Source of the DNA: Daphnia pulex
Lineage: Eukaryota; Arthropoda; Branchiopoda; Diplostraca; Daphniidae
Reading direction: 5' to 3'
NCBI RefSeq assembly: GCF_021134715.1
Contig: NC_060018.1
Span: forward strand, 4,233,501-4,297,500
Length of the DNA stretch: 64,000 nucleotides
Shown here: one piece after another, positions 14,201 to 25,883 of the stretch
How positions within the stretch are numbered: the first letter of the stretch is position 1
Layout of the letters: each line of letters starts with the position of its first letter
Made by a program: the position numbers and the translations under genes
Notes under the pieces: model-generated
Database searches by the model: none
What the model saw: the letters and a program-made list of their open reading frames with translations, nothing else
Told to the model about the DNA's origin: nothing

Positions 14201-14943
14201 AAAATAACAGCGCTGTCTAAAGTAAGAAAATGAATCATACCACTTCAGGAGCGATTTTAGAAACAGAGCTGGCAATCGGTTTCCCGTTCCTGCGATCGTA
14301 AGTCACTTCAAATTCAACAGGGTCTCCTATCTTCAAGTGTTCAATATTGCCGTCAAATTGACTAAAATGAAAGAAGAGACGAGCTTGGCGTTCGCAACAC
14401 TGAATGAATCCATAGGAATGCTAAGACGAAACAAATAAAATCATTATAACATAACACTGACCAGGAAACAAATAAAATTACGTTTCATACCAGTAGTTTC
14501 TCGATAATTCCCGTTTCTCTACTGCCGAGATTGTTTGGAGAATTGGAACCTCCGTCACGATGCACGTTTCCATTGCCCACGTGAACAGCGGGCGAAGTCT
14601 TGATGGTATCCTCACTAAAAGCCGAATTAGCATTGAATGTGCCAATGGGAAAGTGCCCGATAGACGAAGATCCAAGTGTAGGTGATATTGAACCACCTTG
14701 GCCGTTGTTGATCGAAAATTGAGTGCTGGTAGAGTTCGTCTGCGAGGCAAAAAATGTTCCACTGCCAGAGTTTGAACGCCCGAATGATGAAAAGTTGTTG
14801 AACCCGTTGACTGCAGCTCCAGAAGACGACAAGAGGTTACTGCTGCTATTGCTGCCACCGTTGTAGCCGAATCCGAGGAGCGAAGCCGGAGCAGCGGACT
14901 TGGGAGAATAGAGAGATGAGTTCCATTGTGGATTCGTCGACAT
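11271..14943 (-). CDS. CSDE1: cold shock domain-containing protein E1 (Upstream of N-ras, Unr)
   Basis: Thirteen exons on the minus strand (14943-14491, 14420-14241, 14181-13997, 13928-13718, 13642-13410, 13306-13045, 12969-12820, 12759-12634, 12574-12324, 12260-12022, 11950-11735, 11677-11548, 11478-11271); 947 aa. Five canonical cold-shock domains are visible by their FGFI-like RNA-binding motifs: SYGFIQC near residue 153, SFGFIER near 300, GYGFIKC near 455, TFGFIEN near 660 and QFGFLNY near 815. Non-canonical domains lie between them. The C-terminus has the SUZ-C-like element [14 protein letters not shown]. The family binds mRNA and controls translation and decay; in Drosophila Unr acts in dosage compensation. 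The first about 140 residues are a Ser/Asn/Gly-rich extension absent from human CSDE1. A second ATG four codons upstream (14955) is possible. Confidence 0.95.
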
Positions 14944-16672
14944 TTTTCTTCGCACTTTTTAGAGCGGAAGGTCGCCGAAGGGAAAGATCAGGAACAGAAC
15001 TAGGTGGATGATTTCAGAATAGAGGATTTACACTAAGCACTCACAAAAATAGGAAGGAAATTCAAATGTTGGGCACACACTATACGTTTTTTTTTTTGTT
15101 TGTTTTGTTTTTGAGTAAATTATTTTTAACTTTTTTTTTTCTTTTCTTTTCTTAATGTACGACAACAATATCACAGATAAGGCAACGATGGTAAATTGCT
15201 TGTAAATTCCTAGCTCAAGAGATTGTTTCTGGTTACAGCTGGTTGTAACACTCTTTTGGTAACACAATGAAATTGAATGGTTTTATAGAAGACTTTAGTT
15301 GGAACTCAAAGTGTCACTGCAACCAATGGTTGAGGATAACCAGCAAACAAAAGGATGGGGATAACAAACACAATGAGGGGATGTGGGATCAACACCTGAG
15401 CCTTTTCCTTGATGGGTTGCTGTTAAGGGCTATAATTCCTACCAGCAATTACTCCCTTACCCTTAAAAACAACCACACAATCACACTCACTTACACTGGC
15501 ACACCAATTTGGGATACAGATATGAATGACAATAGTTCCAAAGAAGGTGAAATTCAAAAGGCCAATAGATCTGAACACAATATCTAAGGAAAGTTTTCTT
15601 TTGGCTTGAGACAGAGATATTTATGTTTTTCTTATGTGAGAGAGGGGAATAACACTAAACAATGAGCTGATGTTCAAGAACTGTAGATGGATGGGAGGCT
15701 TAAATATGTTAATGATGAATGTGGCTGTATTGTTTGCTGAAAGCACGCTGAGTCTTCAACTAGAAGTTATTTTCGATTTCAAGATGGTGACCAACTCTTT
15801 TGGGTGTAGGGTTCTTACAGTAATCTGAAAATACACAAAAACAATGTCACAAAGTGAAACAATTGTTCGTGGTATAAAAATAAATAAAAATTTACATAAA
15901 TGCCAAGAGATTAAGGAACTAAATTACAATTTAAGTTGTGAAACAGAAAGTCCAAACTAATTCAAAATCCAACAAAAAAAGTGATCATGTCATATCAACG
16001 ATTTTTGTCAAATCAAAGCCTTTGGGCTACTTTTGTTACTGAACATGCCACCGGAAAATAAGCGTTCACGTAATGCTATGGTATAAGCGTACAGTAAACG
16101 TTGTCGTGATAAAATAAAATAAATTCCCTCAATATTCTTTTATCGTTTATCGACAACAGGGATTATATCAAAATAACTATAAATACGATCACATTTGACG
16201 AACTAACACAAATCCAAAAATAATATTTCTTTACCCAACGCAACGGCACAGCAGACTAGCCGCCATGATACAACTTATTTGACGAAAGCGCCCCGCGTAG
16301 CGTTACAAAGTACTTCGAAGACGAAAGCGCCATAGTGGCCTTAGATGGTACTGATCTTAATATATTAATCTTTGATTAGCATGTGGATTTGTAAGGAATT
16401 CATTAAATAATGGAATACACATCTAATGAAAAATTGAATTTAACTATAGAATTTTAATAAAATTGGCATTGATTTTGTGATACAATCTCAATTAATCAAT
16501 ACTTTGTTGATGCCTTGATGGTTGATATCGTTTTAGCAGACGAAAATTTCGGTTTTATGAGCGGTGAGCTTTCGAGTTTCGATGTTAAGTGAAAAGATAA
16601 GGATTTGTAAATCATGTCTATATCGGTTTGTAATTATTTCTGAGTAGTATTTTATTCGTCACGTCTTTTGAA
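14944..16672. other. divergent intergenic region between CSDE1 and WFS1
   Basis: Holds the untranslated leaders and promoters of both genes. An open frame at 15267-15587 has no recognisable domain and is not called. A 12-bp direct repeat, GACGAAAGCGCC, lies at 16281-16292 and 16320-16331, in the likely promoter zone. AT-rich DNA follows up to the wolframin start. Confidence 0.5.
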
Positions 16673-19600
16673 ATGGCAGCAACAAATTCAAAATCCGACT
16701 TGAATAACGGGTCTACCAATAGTGTGTCCGAAAGCGGACTAAGTCCCCCAGCAAACACCAGTATTAGTGGCCCGTCAAACGGTCGACTGAAACGTAATTA
16801 CATGAACGTTGTGAAATTTTAGTTAATCACATAATTATAGCTAATTTGAATAACAGGGAAACAATGGGTTCTTCATGAGGGTCCACATGGATCACTACAG
16901 AGACTTCGACTAAGGATGGCAGAGGAAGGTTGTGGCCACAGCCAAGTGGCTCTAGCCAAACAGTTTCTTTCAGAGAATTGTGGGGAAAGCGATCAAATGG
17001 CAATTCATTGGTAAAGTTATGAAATTTGATTGCTTGAAATTTAAATTCCTCACATAGTTATTTTACCTTCAGGTTGTTGAAAGCAGCTGATCAGGGGCAT
17101 TATGAAGGAGCAGAATTATTGAAGACATGTTTTGAAACCAATAGGGGCATCACAGAAAACAATTGCCATAAAATTCGTTCCTTCCTAGAGTATGCTGTCA
17201 AAATTCACTACGACCCTTAGTTGTAAATGTTTATTAATGCATTTCCATTGCAAACCTTTTTTCCAGTATGTCACAGCATGAGAGAGCAGCAAGATTAGGG
17301 GCCAAAACATTGTTTACTAATATGGCTCAAGGAAATGAATTCATCACTACTAAACAACTGGAACAGTGGTTAGAGGAATCATTTGCTACTCAACAAAAAT
17401 CACAGCTTGAGAATGGAGAAGCTCTAAAACAAGTTACTGATTCTTCTTCTTTGGTTTTGGGAGGAGAACTTATCAGTGAACAACACATGGTATGCAAAGG
17501 GTCTCGAATCATCAAATTGTATCCGCTAATGATAGTCTATTTCTACTTCTTTCTGTAAATGATATTTAGATGTCAGCAGCTTCTGTTTACGCATCCGGTC
17601 ACTTCCCTCCCCTATTACGGTTGCTCAATCTAGGATCCAAACAAAATCTTAGCTATCTCTATCATCGACTGAAGCATAGCAAATTTATCGACTACACTCA
17701 TCCCCTTCCATTATATCTTATGTTTACGCTAGTAATCGTTTATTATATAGTATCCTTTGCTCTCAGCAACCCCATCGTGTTGCTTAACTTGCAACTTTCT
17801 TCTGCCTTAATTTTGCTCTCTTGGGTTCTGGCCTTGGCAGCAGCTATATACTTTACAGTTCAGTCATGCCACTCTGTCCGAGAATGGAATATTTTCCATG
17901 GTTGGTCGTTGCTTTTAACTCAGCATGCCCAACGCTTGCTTGAGCCAGCAACGGCTGAAAATTTATATATCTACGGTACATTCCCATATCATCTTGGTCG
18001 ACTTTTACTGGCAACCCTTTTGTGTATTTCACTCCAACCCGCACTTCATCTAGTGCGCTCCACTTTACCCAATCCTGGTTCTTGGATCCCGTTTGGTGAG
18101 CTAAGTGTCCTAGCTGCATTACTATGTTCTACCTGTCTCGATTCGCACATTGGAGTTGGACTCTATGACATCCTATGCCTGACCTGCTGGATCCTTTGGC
18201 GTGCTGATCTCACCCCCTGGAGTTTCTATTCGGATGATGACGAAAGCATGTCACTGCGTTGGATCCAACTATACCGTTCCCCTTGGAGTATTCGTTTTCA
18301 CCTAGGAACTGTTGTCACATTCGCAGGAATCCTGGTTCTGATTTATTTCTACGTCAAACGAATGAGGCAGTTAAACTATGCCAGCCATCGATTAGCCTGG
18401 TCACTACCGCATTTCCTCAGTCTTTTCTGGCTTTTCCTAGCCATCGATTGGTTCCAGTTATCAGGCTATGATGGGGTAACTTTCAATTTTTTTTAAAGTT
18501 TGTTACATTTTATCTTCAACTTTTCTTTTAGATCTTACGAGGTCTGGGTTTTCTTGCTGCTGCCGCACTTCTTCGTTCTAATTGGTTAACAAAAGTCAAT
18601 GTGGTACGTAACAAGTTTTGAAACTTGAAATCTTCGTTCCATGTTTTTGGGTTATTTTTAAGTTATTGACTATTAAATCAACATCTCTTCAACAGCTTAT
18701 TTGCATTACCTTCTATTCGTCTGGATCTGTCATCGGATTAAACCCTTGGATAGGTATAGGAGTAGTTGGTTGTCTCATCGTCATAGTTCAAATGAGGACT
18801 AAGTTCCTATCTCGTAGGAATCAAAGGTAGTACTTGTTTTTATATTAAATACATGTTGGATTGTTTTTACTTTCAAAATTCGATTATAGCATACTAATGG
18901 TGCTATGCCTAGCCATACTCACCTACCGCCTGTTGGAATACCTAAAAGCTCCCGACACACTTCCCGAAGACGTCTTGGGTTTACCAACGACGACCCCCGT
19001 TCCTCCGACTCCTATACGATCAGGAACAGGTGGTATGATCCATGGATCTTTAGATGATGTTGATTTAAATTCCGATTCCATGGAGGTAATTAATTTGATC
19101 GCTGTACGTACATTATTTAATTTCATTAAAATAATTCACTCTTTTTTTTTAAACAAAAAGCTCAACTGGGAACGTTATCACGAGTTTTGTTCCTATTCCC
19201 CTCGCTCCTACTCTAGTTCTTCTATCGCCTCTGTTCAAATGGCGTGTTTCGCACTGAGTGGTTTAACTGTGAAATGGGAGGGAGTTGTACGTCAGGTAAG
19301 AACTTCGTTGCCCTTTAAATAACAAGACAATCTGCAGTGCAATCATTGTAATTTTTTGTCAAAACAGGTCTCAGTTGAAAGCCGAAATAATGTTGTAGAA
19401 TCGCTACTCCAATGGCTCCCGCCTAAATGGTTTGAATGGCTGAAATGTCGAATTGGAGAAAAGTGGCCTCCCTGTCATAATCACGACCACGGGTTGCCCC
19501 AGTCACTTGATTCGAGGCGGTGTAATTTATTTTGGAAGCTTAATCATGATCGCGGAAGCTTATGCCATGTTGATCGTTTTTCCAAATTCACTCTCCGTCT

Positions 19601-20050
19601 CGAGGTACATGCATATAAAATAGCCCTTTGGAACTGAACTGATACATTTGTTTTTTTTCGAAGGTGGAATCGAAGATACCGATTCAACTGGCTTCGTGGT
19701 CTGGTGATAATAATGACGATAAAACACTCACAGTAGAATTACTAGCCGGACCACGATTTCAAAAGTTGGCCTTTCGATTATCACCGGGTCAAGAAATTCG
19801 TTTCCATGGTACACTGTCTTCACCGTCAGTTGGCGGATTGAAACCAGAATTGGTGCTAAACTCGTTAGAGTGCTTGACGTGTCAGCCGGATAGCACATTC
19901 AACAGTCATGCGGAATCCAATTCTCACCAACCAGTTGGCGACTTGCCGGATGCAACCATTTTCATCGATCGCGCATTGCAAGGAGCTGTTGATTTCGTCC
20001 TGCCACATTTCTTACGACTTAACGTCACGCAGTTGCTTCGTTCCGATTAA
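16673..20050 (+). CDS. WFS1: wolframin ER transmembrane glycoprotein
   Basis: Eleven exons: 16673-16793, 16857-17010, 17073-17189, 17267-17489, 17570-18475, 18532-18603, 18696-18826, 18890-19085, 19161-19295, 19368-19604, 19664-20050; 892 aa against 890 in human. The N-terminus has Sel1-like helices (HSQVALAKQFLSE and the following exon, with RGITENN matching the family), then an EF-hand-like stretch with the conserved QGNEFIT. Exons 5-8 encode many hydrophobic segments, as expected for about nine ER membrane helices. The C-terminal lumenal part matches wolframin (WERYHEFC, KFTLRLEV) and ends in an OB-fold-like region (VELLAGPRF, RFHGTLSSP, NSLECLTC). Wolframin supports ER calcium balance and cargo handling. 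The exon 3 donor is set at GTATGC (17190), because it alone keeps frame into exon 4. Confidence 0.93.
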
Positions 20051-21014
20051 CTGTTTCGCATAAATTATTCAGATAACTTCTCACAAATTAAGTTTAAGCT
20101 TTATTACCAGTTCAGCATTTTCATATTCAATTATCTTGTTGTGCCATAAGTGATCCCTGTTAGTGTCATAAAAATTCTAAAGATAGATTTTACAATACAT
20201 CAATAAACCCTAAAAACATTAACACGCTTTTCAGAAAGAAAATTTGGCGGTGGTCACAGGTGTTAACATTTCTATATCAGCCATACTAAAATCAAATGCT
20301 CTTTTGGTGGGAACAGTTTTTTTGTGAGACTTGATATTCGGTCCGCACTATATATAGTAAGGTATACTGTTGCAGTAAACCAGACTGTTCTAGACTTCTA
20401 GGCTAAGGCAAACAAATGCAAAATATATTGCAATAAACGCTTTTCGTTTTATTTAAAAGACATCGCTTGCTATGTCTGATGGGAGCCACGTTCTTGTCCA
20501 ATAGTAGATAGCACTTAATAAACATTGTTTGATAAGGAATATTCCATAATCGTACTTCACAGAATGAGAGATAGATTGACCTGAATTTTCAGCAGTATGA
20601 GTGTATATGCATCTTTGCTAGCTGAAGAAACCACAACTGAAATTCGACCTTCTGCCATTTTCTATTAGCCAAATTTTTTCCAAAAGTCGTAGAGGGAAAG
20701 AGGGGTAAAGGGAGCAGACATCGAGGGAGGGAGAAGGAGACTGTGTTAGTGTAAACAATCTGGCAGCGGAAAGAACTGCTTAGCTGGGAACGAAGAACAG
20801 ACGGCTTTCGGTAACTGAGGCTAGGGAGAAGGTTATCACCCCTCGGGTTGGCAGAGGTCAAAACAAACAGTCGGCAGTAGGTTTTTCTGTCGTGTTTGAC
20901 TCAGTTTTGAGCTCAAAAGGAACAAGCAAACAGTTGAATCTCTGTAGAGCATTCAGAGAGACGTCAACGAAGCGATACACTAGAGCCGAATAGTGATCCG
21001 CTGGCTCAGTTTTG
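20051..21014. other. intergenic DNA between WFS1 and the cupin_5 gene
   Basis: No gene seen. Two AATAAA signals for wolframin lie at 20202-20207 and 20432-20437. A TATATATAG element near 20349 is about 650 bp upstream of the next start codon; its role is unknown. Confidence 0.5.
20202..20207 (+). terminator. polyadenylation signal, WFS1
   Basis: AATAAA about 150 bp after the wolframin stop. Confidence 0.6.
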
Positions 21015-22070
21015 ATGAAGATGGCTTGGTCCACTGTTGTGAAACTCTGCTTGATCGTCATTTTGTGCTTCACAGTCGTCGACTACGTCAACGCACAGGG
21101 TAAAATTACTTCGTCTGTTTACAAAAGAAGAAGAAGAAACAATAACACAATTATTACTGACACGTAGGGCGCACTGCTGGTAGCAGCAACACCAACTTAA
21201 AACTGAAAGAAGAAGTCGAGTTCCTCAAAGCTAACCTGAGCGCCCTGTGGGACATTGTTTCGGCACTGCAAACACGCGCGGCTGAGGAACGCCAAGACGA
21301 ATCGGAGGAACTAGTCGTCAGCTTGGGTCTCAAAAGGAGAGAAACATGGGGCCCTAATATGAAAAACATTTTTGATTCCCAGGTTAACTAGTTGTTCTGT
21401 CAAAAAGAATAATCAACTCTTTATTTTATTCAATTTAAGTTATACTTTTCTTTTACCTACACTTAACAATGATTTGCATTGGAGTAGATACGTGTTCGAC
21501 CACAGGACGAATCCAAGAGCTATCCAGCCGTCTCAGCAGCCTATTTGCTTTTCCGGCGCAAAGACTACAGCACGTGGAGGAGGGTTAAGAACACGGACGA
21601 GCTTTACTTCTGGCATCGCGGAACAACTTTATTAGTAAAAATTATCTTTAGTTTAAATATCTGTCTTACCCTTTTAAAAAATCTTTGTCGTCCATTCTAG
21701 TTACATACACTGAAGCCGGATGGTAGTGTCCAGCAAGTCAAATTGGGCGACCCCATTCAGGATCCCGATGCGAGTCCGCAAGTCATCATCGCCGTAGGAT
21801 CTTGGGTGGCGGCAGAACTAGAAGACAAACTTAGTTATTGTCTGATTAGCGTTGTTCAAGCTCCAGGTACTATTTTGTCATTTCTTACTTTCGTTCGAAG
21901 AAGGATTGAAACATTTACATTTTTTCAAAGGATTTGACGCTTCAAAAGCCGAAGTGGGTCAACCTGAAGCGTTGATATCACGTTACCCTCAGTCCGAGAC
22001 ACTCATCAACCGCTTGGCTCCGCCTCGCCAACTGCCGGCGACGACAGCTGATGTAGTCGATGATGAGTAG
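21015..22070 (+). CDS. secreted cupin_5 (DUF985) domain protein with coiled coil
   Basis: Five exons: 21015-21099, 21168-21382, 21488-21634, 21701-21866, 21931-22070; 250 aa. The first about 28 residues form a signal peptide (basic MKMAWSTVVK, then a hydrophobic core ending near NAQ). Residues about 38-70 are a short predicted coiled coil (LKLKEEVEFLKANLSALWDI). The rest matches the cupin_5/DUF985 family (yeast YML079w and many bacterial proteins): TDELYFWHRG, LHTLKPDGSVQQVKLG, QVIIAVGSWVAAELED, VVQAPGFD, then a terminal YPQSETLINRL. The family fold is a small-molecule-binding beta barrel of unknown substrate. Secretion is inferred from the signal peptide. Either of two in-frame ATGs (21015, 21021) could start it. 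Confidence 0.85.
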
Positions 22071-22590
22071 GGAGACCGTTTCAGTTTTTTGTTTTGACTT
22101 TAAACTTTTTTGACCCTTTTCACTGGCGTGTTTTTCTTCGTCCCTCCATCAGCAAATCCTTCTGCCAATTTTTATATGTGCCCGATTGTAATTGTAATCT
22201 TTTTTTCCCCCCAAGAAACAATAATAAATCATTAGATTGCACTGTTTTACACATAGAGTGCGCCCATAGCCTTAGTGAATAACTGTGAATGCAACAACAA
22301 TATTTGGAGGAAATACGAACAGAATAAATGACCTACATCCCCTCCCCTATTTTTTTATACCGTACAAGAACCCTTTCACGACTGTTCTTATACAAGTGCA
22401 CGAACGGCCCAGTGCGTCGGGCCGCCCACATTTAACGCGCGTCGCCAGTTGGATATAATAACAACCGACGCTTTGTTGCAGACAGACGTTAGTACGAACG
22501 TTGAGTGGATAGGTGAAAATATTGTAACGGGAAACTGGTTTCATCCAAATCGATGTTTGAAAGTCTAGAGTACTGGACTAGTTGATCAAA
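22071..22590. other. 3' UTR of the cupin_5 gene and ninjurin promoter region
   Basis: Contains AATAAA at 22223-22228 and 22323-22328 for the upstream gene, then about 200 bp of likely ninjurin leader. No other feature seen. Confidence 0.5.
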
Positions 22591-23546
22591 ATGACAATCG
22601 GAAATGGCGGGGGAAGTCGAACGGAATTTCAATCGAGTGAGGCGGAGATAGTAACAGTGGTAAGTCTCAAAAATATTCGACGAGTGATCGAATCTTCCGT
22701 TTGTTGTTCTTGCATCGCCATGGAAACGCTGTCCACTATAAAACATATCTCCGAGATTTTACTCCATCACAAATCATTTGTTAGTTGTGGCAAATGCAAT
22801 GACGGAAATGTACAGGGAAGATGAAGAGGCAACCAAATTGGTTTTTGTTTACATAACCTTTCAAACAGGCATTTGATGCTACTATTTTATTACAGGGAAA
22901 GACGTTGGATGCCAACAAATATGCTACCAAGAAAACTATCGCTCAGGGAATGTTGGTAACGGATAAAAATAACTAGCGCTATCGCACTAAAAAAAGTTAA
23001 CTTTTGATGGGTTTTTTTCCAGGACATTGCACTGCTAACTGCTAACGCTTCTCAGTTAAAATACGTTTTGCAGCTGGGACATCGGCACGAGTTCTATTAC
23101 ATCATGGTTTCTCTCATCTCATCTTCGATCGTTCTTCAGGTGACTACTCAACTAATTTTCCTTGTAGAAGGTTTTTTCGTTTCAAATTAAAAGGGAAGTA
23201 AAGCTAGTTCTATTGGCGTAATCAACCCACCCAAACGAGGAGAAAAGCAGGTTTTATAGAAGGGGGAAGGCCACATAAACTCAGCGTGCATTCAATTATT
23301 ATTGGATCAGAATGTTTCCAATGCTAACATGATTCTGTCAATGTCATTGAATGTGTAACGTATCTATAGATTATCGTCGGAATTTTGGCCCTTACCTTGA
23401 ACATGATGCGCGATTGTCGTCTTCACATCCAAGAGTATCGAATCTCGGCTTTGGCTCTGAACTACATCAACTTGGGCAGCGTCTTCGTCATTACTGTCCT
23501 CAATATTTTGGTTGCAGCTTTTGATCCAGTGGCAGTCGTACTGTAG
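22591..23546 (+). CDS. NINJ: ninjurin, isoform with proximal terminal exon
   Basis: Exons 22591-22659, 22896-22955, 23023-23139 and terminal exon 23370-23546; 140 aa. The conserved core reads NKYATKKTIAQGMLDIALLT, then NASQLKYVLQ, which is diagnostic of ninjurins. Two hydrophobic helices follow, the second encoded by the terminal exon (IIVGILALTLNMM, later VFVITVLNILVAAF). Ninjurins are small plasma-membrane proteins; NINJ1 oligomerises to rupture membranes during lytic cell death and was first described in adhesion. This isoform has its own polyadenylation signal at 23670-23675. The start is the only ATG upstream of exon 1's donor in the right frame. Confidence 0.88.
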
Positions 23547-24467
23547 AATGTCAAATAGATACAAATAGAAAGTGAGGGGGAAGAAAGAGAAGGGATAAAC
23601 AGTCGTGCTAGCTGTGAAACAACATAGCTTACCTAATAATGTATACGCGTTTACATAGCGAATTTGGATAATAAAATGTTAAAAATTCATTCCCCGTTCG
23701 AACCAATCCTGAATGATGTTGAAAGCGAATTTATTACATATGTAAACGTGACAAACAGGTGATGCTGGGCGTTACCGTCATAACCATTGGCGTTTTGAAC
23801 TGCAAATCGATGTCGACTTCTAAACTCAACTATCTGGTATTGGCCTTCTCTCTTGGAATAGCAATACTTGATTGCTTGAAAATGCCCTTCGCCGCAGACA
23901 GTAAATATAATGATAGTTCTCATCCAATCGCCGGTTAACTCAAGATCTCGTTCTCTCACAACGCCTTAATTAACGCTCAGACCCAAATTATTTCGCAATG
24001 CTACAGTACGCTTGATCGCATTCTTAAACTACAGAGCCGAAAAATTGATCTCAAAATTGTACTTTTACCACGCATCAATAAACATATGGCCCGATAGTTC
24101 CGGCTGCTCACTGGACTTTGGCAAGACAATCCACGTTCCGTTATTTAAGCATACATCGTAAATCTGACCCATAGCGTAACGGTGTTTTGCATGTGTAGTG
24201 ATAGTTAAATCCAAGAGATTGAGAATTATAATTACCTTTCCTATTCAGGTCATGGTCGGTATCCTATTTCTAGTGATTGGATCTGTGAACATCAATAAAG
24301 ATGATAACCATCGGTCGGCAGTGATTCTCAATGATTTGGTGGTAGTCTTCATTTTTGTTATTTCTGTTATCAACATTATAATTTCATCGTTTGGAATCCA
24401 ACATATCGATTTGGCTATTCTCCCCAACAATTCAAACGTAACGACAGCTACGTTAATGGGGAAATGA
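22591..24467 (+). CDS. NINJ: ninjurin, isoform with distal terminal exon
   Basis: Shares exons 22591-22659, 22896-22955 and 23023-23139 with the shorter form, then uses terminal exon 24249-24467; 154 aa. The distal exon starts in the same phase after a good acceptor and codes for a homologous but different segment (VMVGILFLVIGSV, LNDLVVVFIFVISVINIIIS, FGIQH), which is closer to vertebrate ninjurin C-termini. It has its own AATAAA at 24495-24500. Two homologous terminal exons, each with a poly-A signal, imply mutually exclusive use. A separate promoter for the distal exon is unlikely because it lacks the conserved N-terminal part. Confidence 0.8.
23670..23675 (+). terminator. polyadenylation signal, proximal ninjurin isoform
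   Basis: AATAAA 124 bp after the proximal stop and before the distal exon. Confidence 0.55.
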
Positions 24468-24494
24468 ATAGGTCGTTCTCACGAAGCATTAAAA

Positions 24495-24500
24495 AATAAA
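24495..24500 (+). terminator. polyadenylation signal, distal ninjurin isoform
   Basis: AATAAATAAA starts 28 bp after the distal stop; the SUMF1 3' end on the other strand lies less than 100 bp away. Confidence 0.6.
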
Positions 24501-24581
24501 TAAAGAAGAACGGTACTTAGACTTAAAAAATAGAGAAGAAATACTGTACATGGTTTATTTCAAGGATTTTTTTTTCCTTTC

Positions 24582-25883
24582 TTAGAGTATTTTCACTTGA
24601 GGAGAGGAAGACATTGCGCAACGAAATCCCAAATTACTGGAAGAGCTGCAAATTAATGAATGTTATCAATAAAGATTTTTGCGCGTGCGGTGGCGGATAT
24701 TAGTACCTGTCCGGAGTATTTTGACTCCGTGCGGCACATCGGTAGCGGAAGCAAGTGGATTGATGGCACATGTATGATCCACCTTTCTTGACTTTGTCTT
24801 TTCCTTTCTTTGCGCCCATCTATAATGTCCAACGAAAAATATAAATATTTCACTGAGATCCGTTTCAGTACTCTTAATTATTGCAAATCGAACTACGGTG
24901 AACGAATTCGTACCGGATTCCTTAAGAGTTCACTGCTGTGATCTACTTGCCACCAATCCATGGTCCATTCCCAGACGTTACCGACCATTTGATAAAGCCC
25001 GTATTTATTAGGGGGAAAAGCATCGACGGGTGCTGTGCCTACGTAGCCATCTTCAGCAGTGTTTTCGCCAGGAAATTTACCTTGCCAAATATTAGTCCTG
25101 ATTGGTTGTGAAAAAAAGGCTTACTACTAACTCATTTTTTTTTAAGTAGACATTGAAACACTACCAGTGTTTTCCGTAAGGATTTAATTTGTTCCCCCAT
25201 GGATAAAGACGCTGCTTAAGTCCTCCCTGGCAAGCAACCTCCCACTCAGCTTCGGACGGTAGCCTTTTCCCATAAAAATCACAAAAGCTGACAGCATCAT
25301 TCCAGGATATGTGGATTGCTGGATGATTCATTTTGTCTGCATGATTCAGAATTAGATGATAAAGGTGTTAATAAGAGAATTTAAAATCAAAACCTGATAT
25401 AGAAGAATTTGGTCCTTCGGGGAATTTCCAGGAAGCATTTACAACAGGCATCCACCATGGGGCAGAGGCCACAACTTTGGAGATTTCAGATTTTGTTTCA
25501 TCACTAAGGATTCCTTCAAAAACAAAAGAGCTCCCATATTTTTCAGCTTCAGTTACAAAATTAGAAATCTCTACAAAATCTGCAAAGTCTTGATTACTGA
25601 CTACATGAGTATCAATGAAGTAGTCATCAAGATAGACTGAACGAGAAGGAGACTCCCCATCAGCTACAAAGACTGGTTCATCTGTTCCAATTTCATATAC
25701 TCCACCTCTCACCATAACCATTCCTTCATGAGTATTTGCAGCACAGGAACCTTCAGAAAGATTTTCTGGTTCTTTTACTGATGGCTGAGATTTCCCATGA
25801 AAGCAGTCACCATTGGCAAAGCTAAGATTGATGTCTGAAACCAATATGAAAATCCAGAAAATTTCCAAAAATGAACTTTGCAT
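24582..25883 (-). CDS. SUMF1: formylglycine-generating enzyme (sulfatase-modifying factor 1)
   Basis: Five exons on the minus strand: 25883-25394, 25336-25165, 25097-24914, 24819-24707, 24645-24582; 340 aa. A signal peptide occupies about residues 1-23, consistent with ER location. The FGE-sulfatase fold is visible throughout: [83 protein letters not shown]. The copper-binding catalytic cysteines, C336 and C341 in human, are present at about residues 300 and 305 in [16 protein letters not shown]. The enzyme turns a sulfatase active-site cysteine into formylglycine. It is convergent with ninjurin and divergent from UBAP1. Confidence 0.95.

Noticed and set aside
15267-15587. 106-codon open frame upstream of CSDE1
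   Set aside because: Lies in the leader region of CSDE1 on the other strand and shows no domain.
17190-17276. wolframin intron 3 as a GTCAAA-donor or read-through exon with a premature stop
   Set aside because: The GTATGC donor at 17190 with the acceptor at 17265-17266 keeps frame and the conserved HERAARLGAK region, so no break in the gene is needed.
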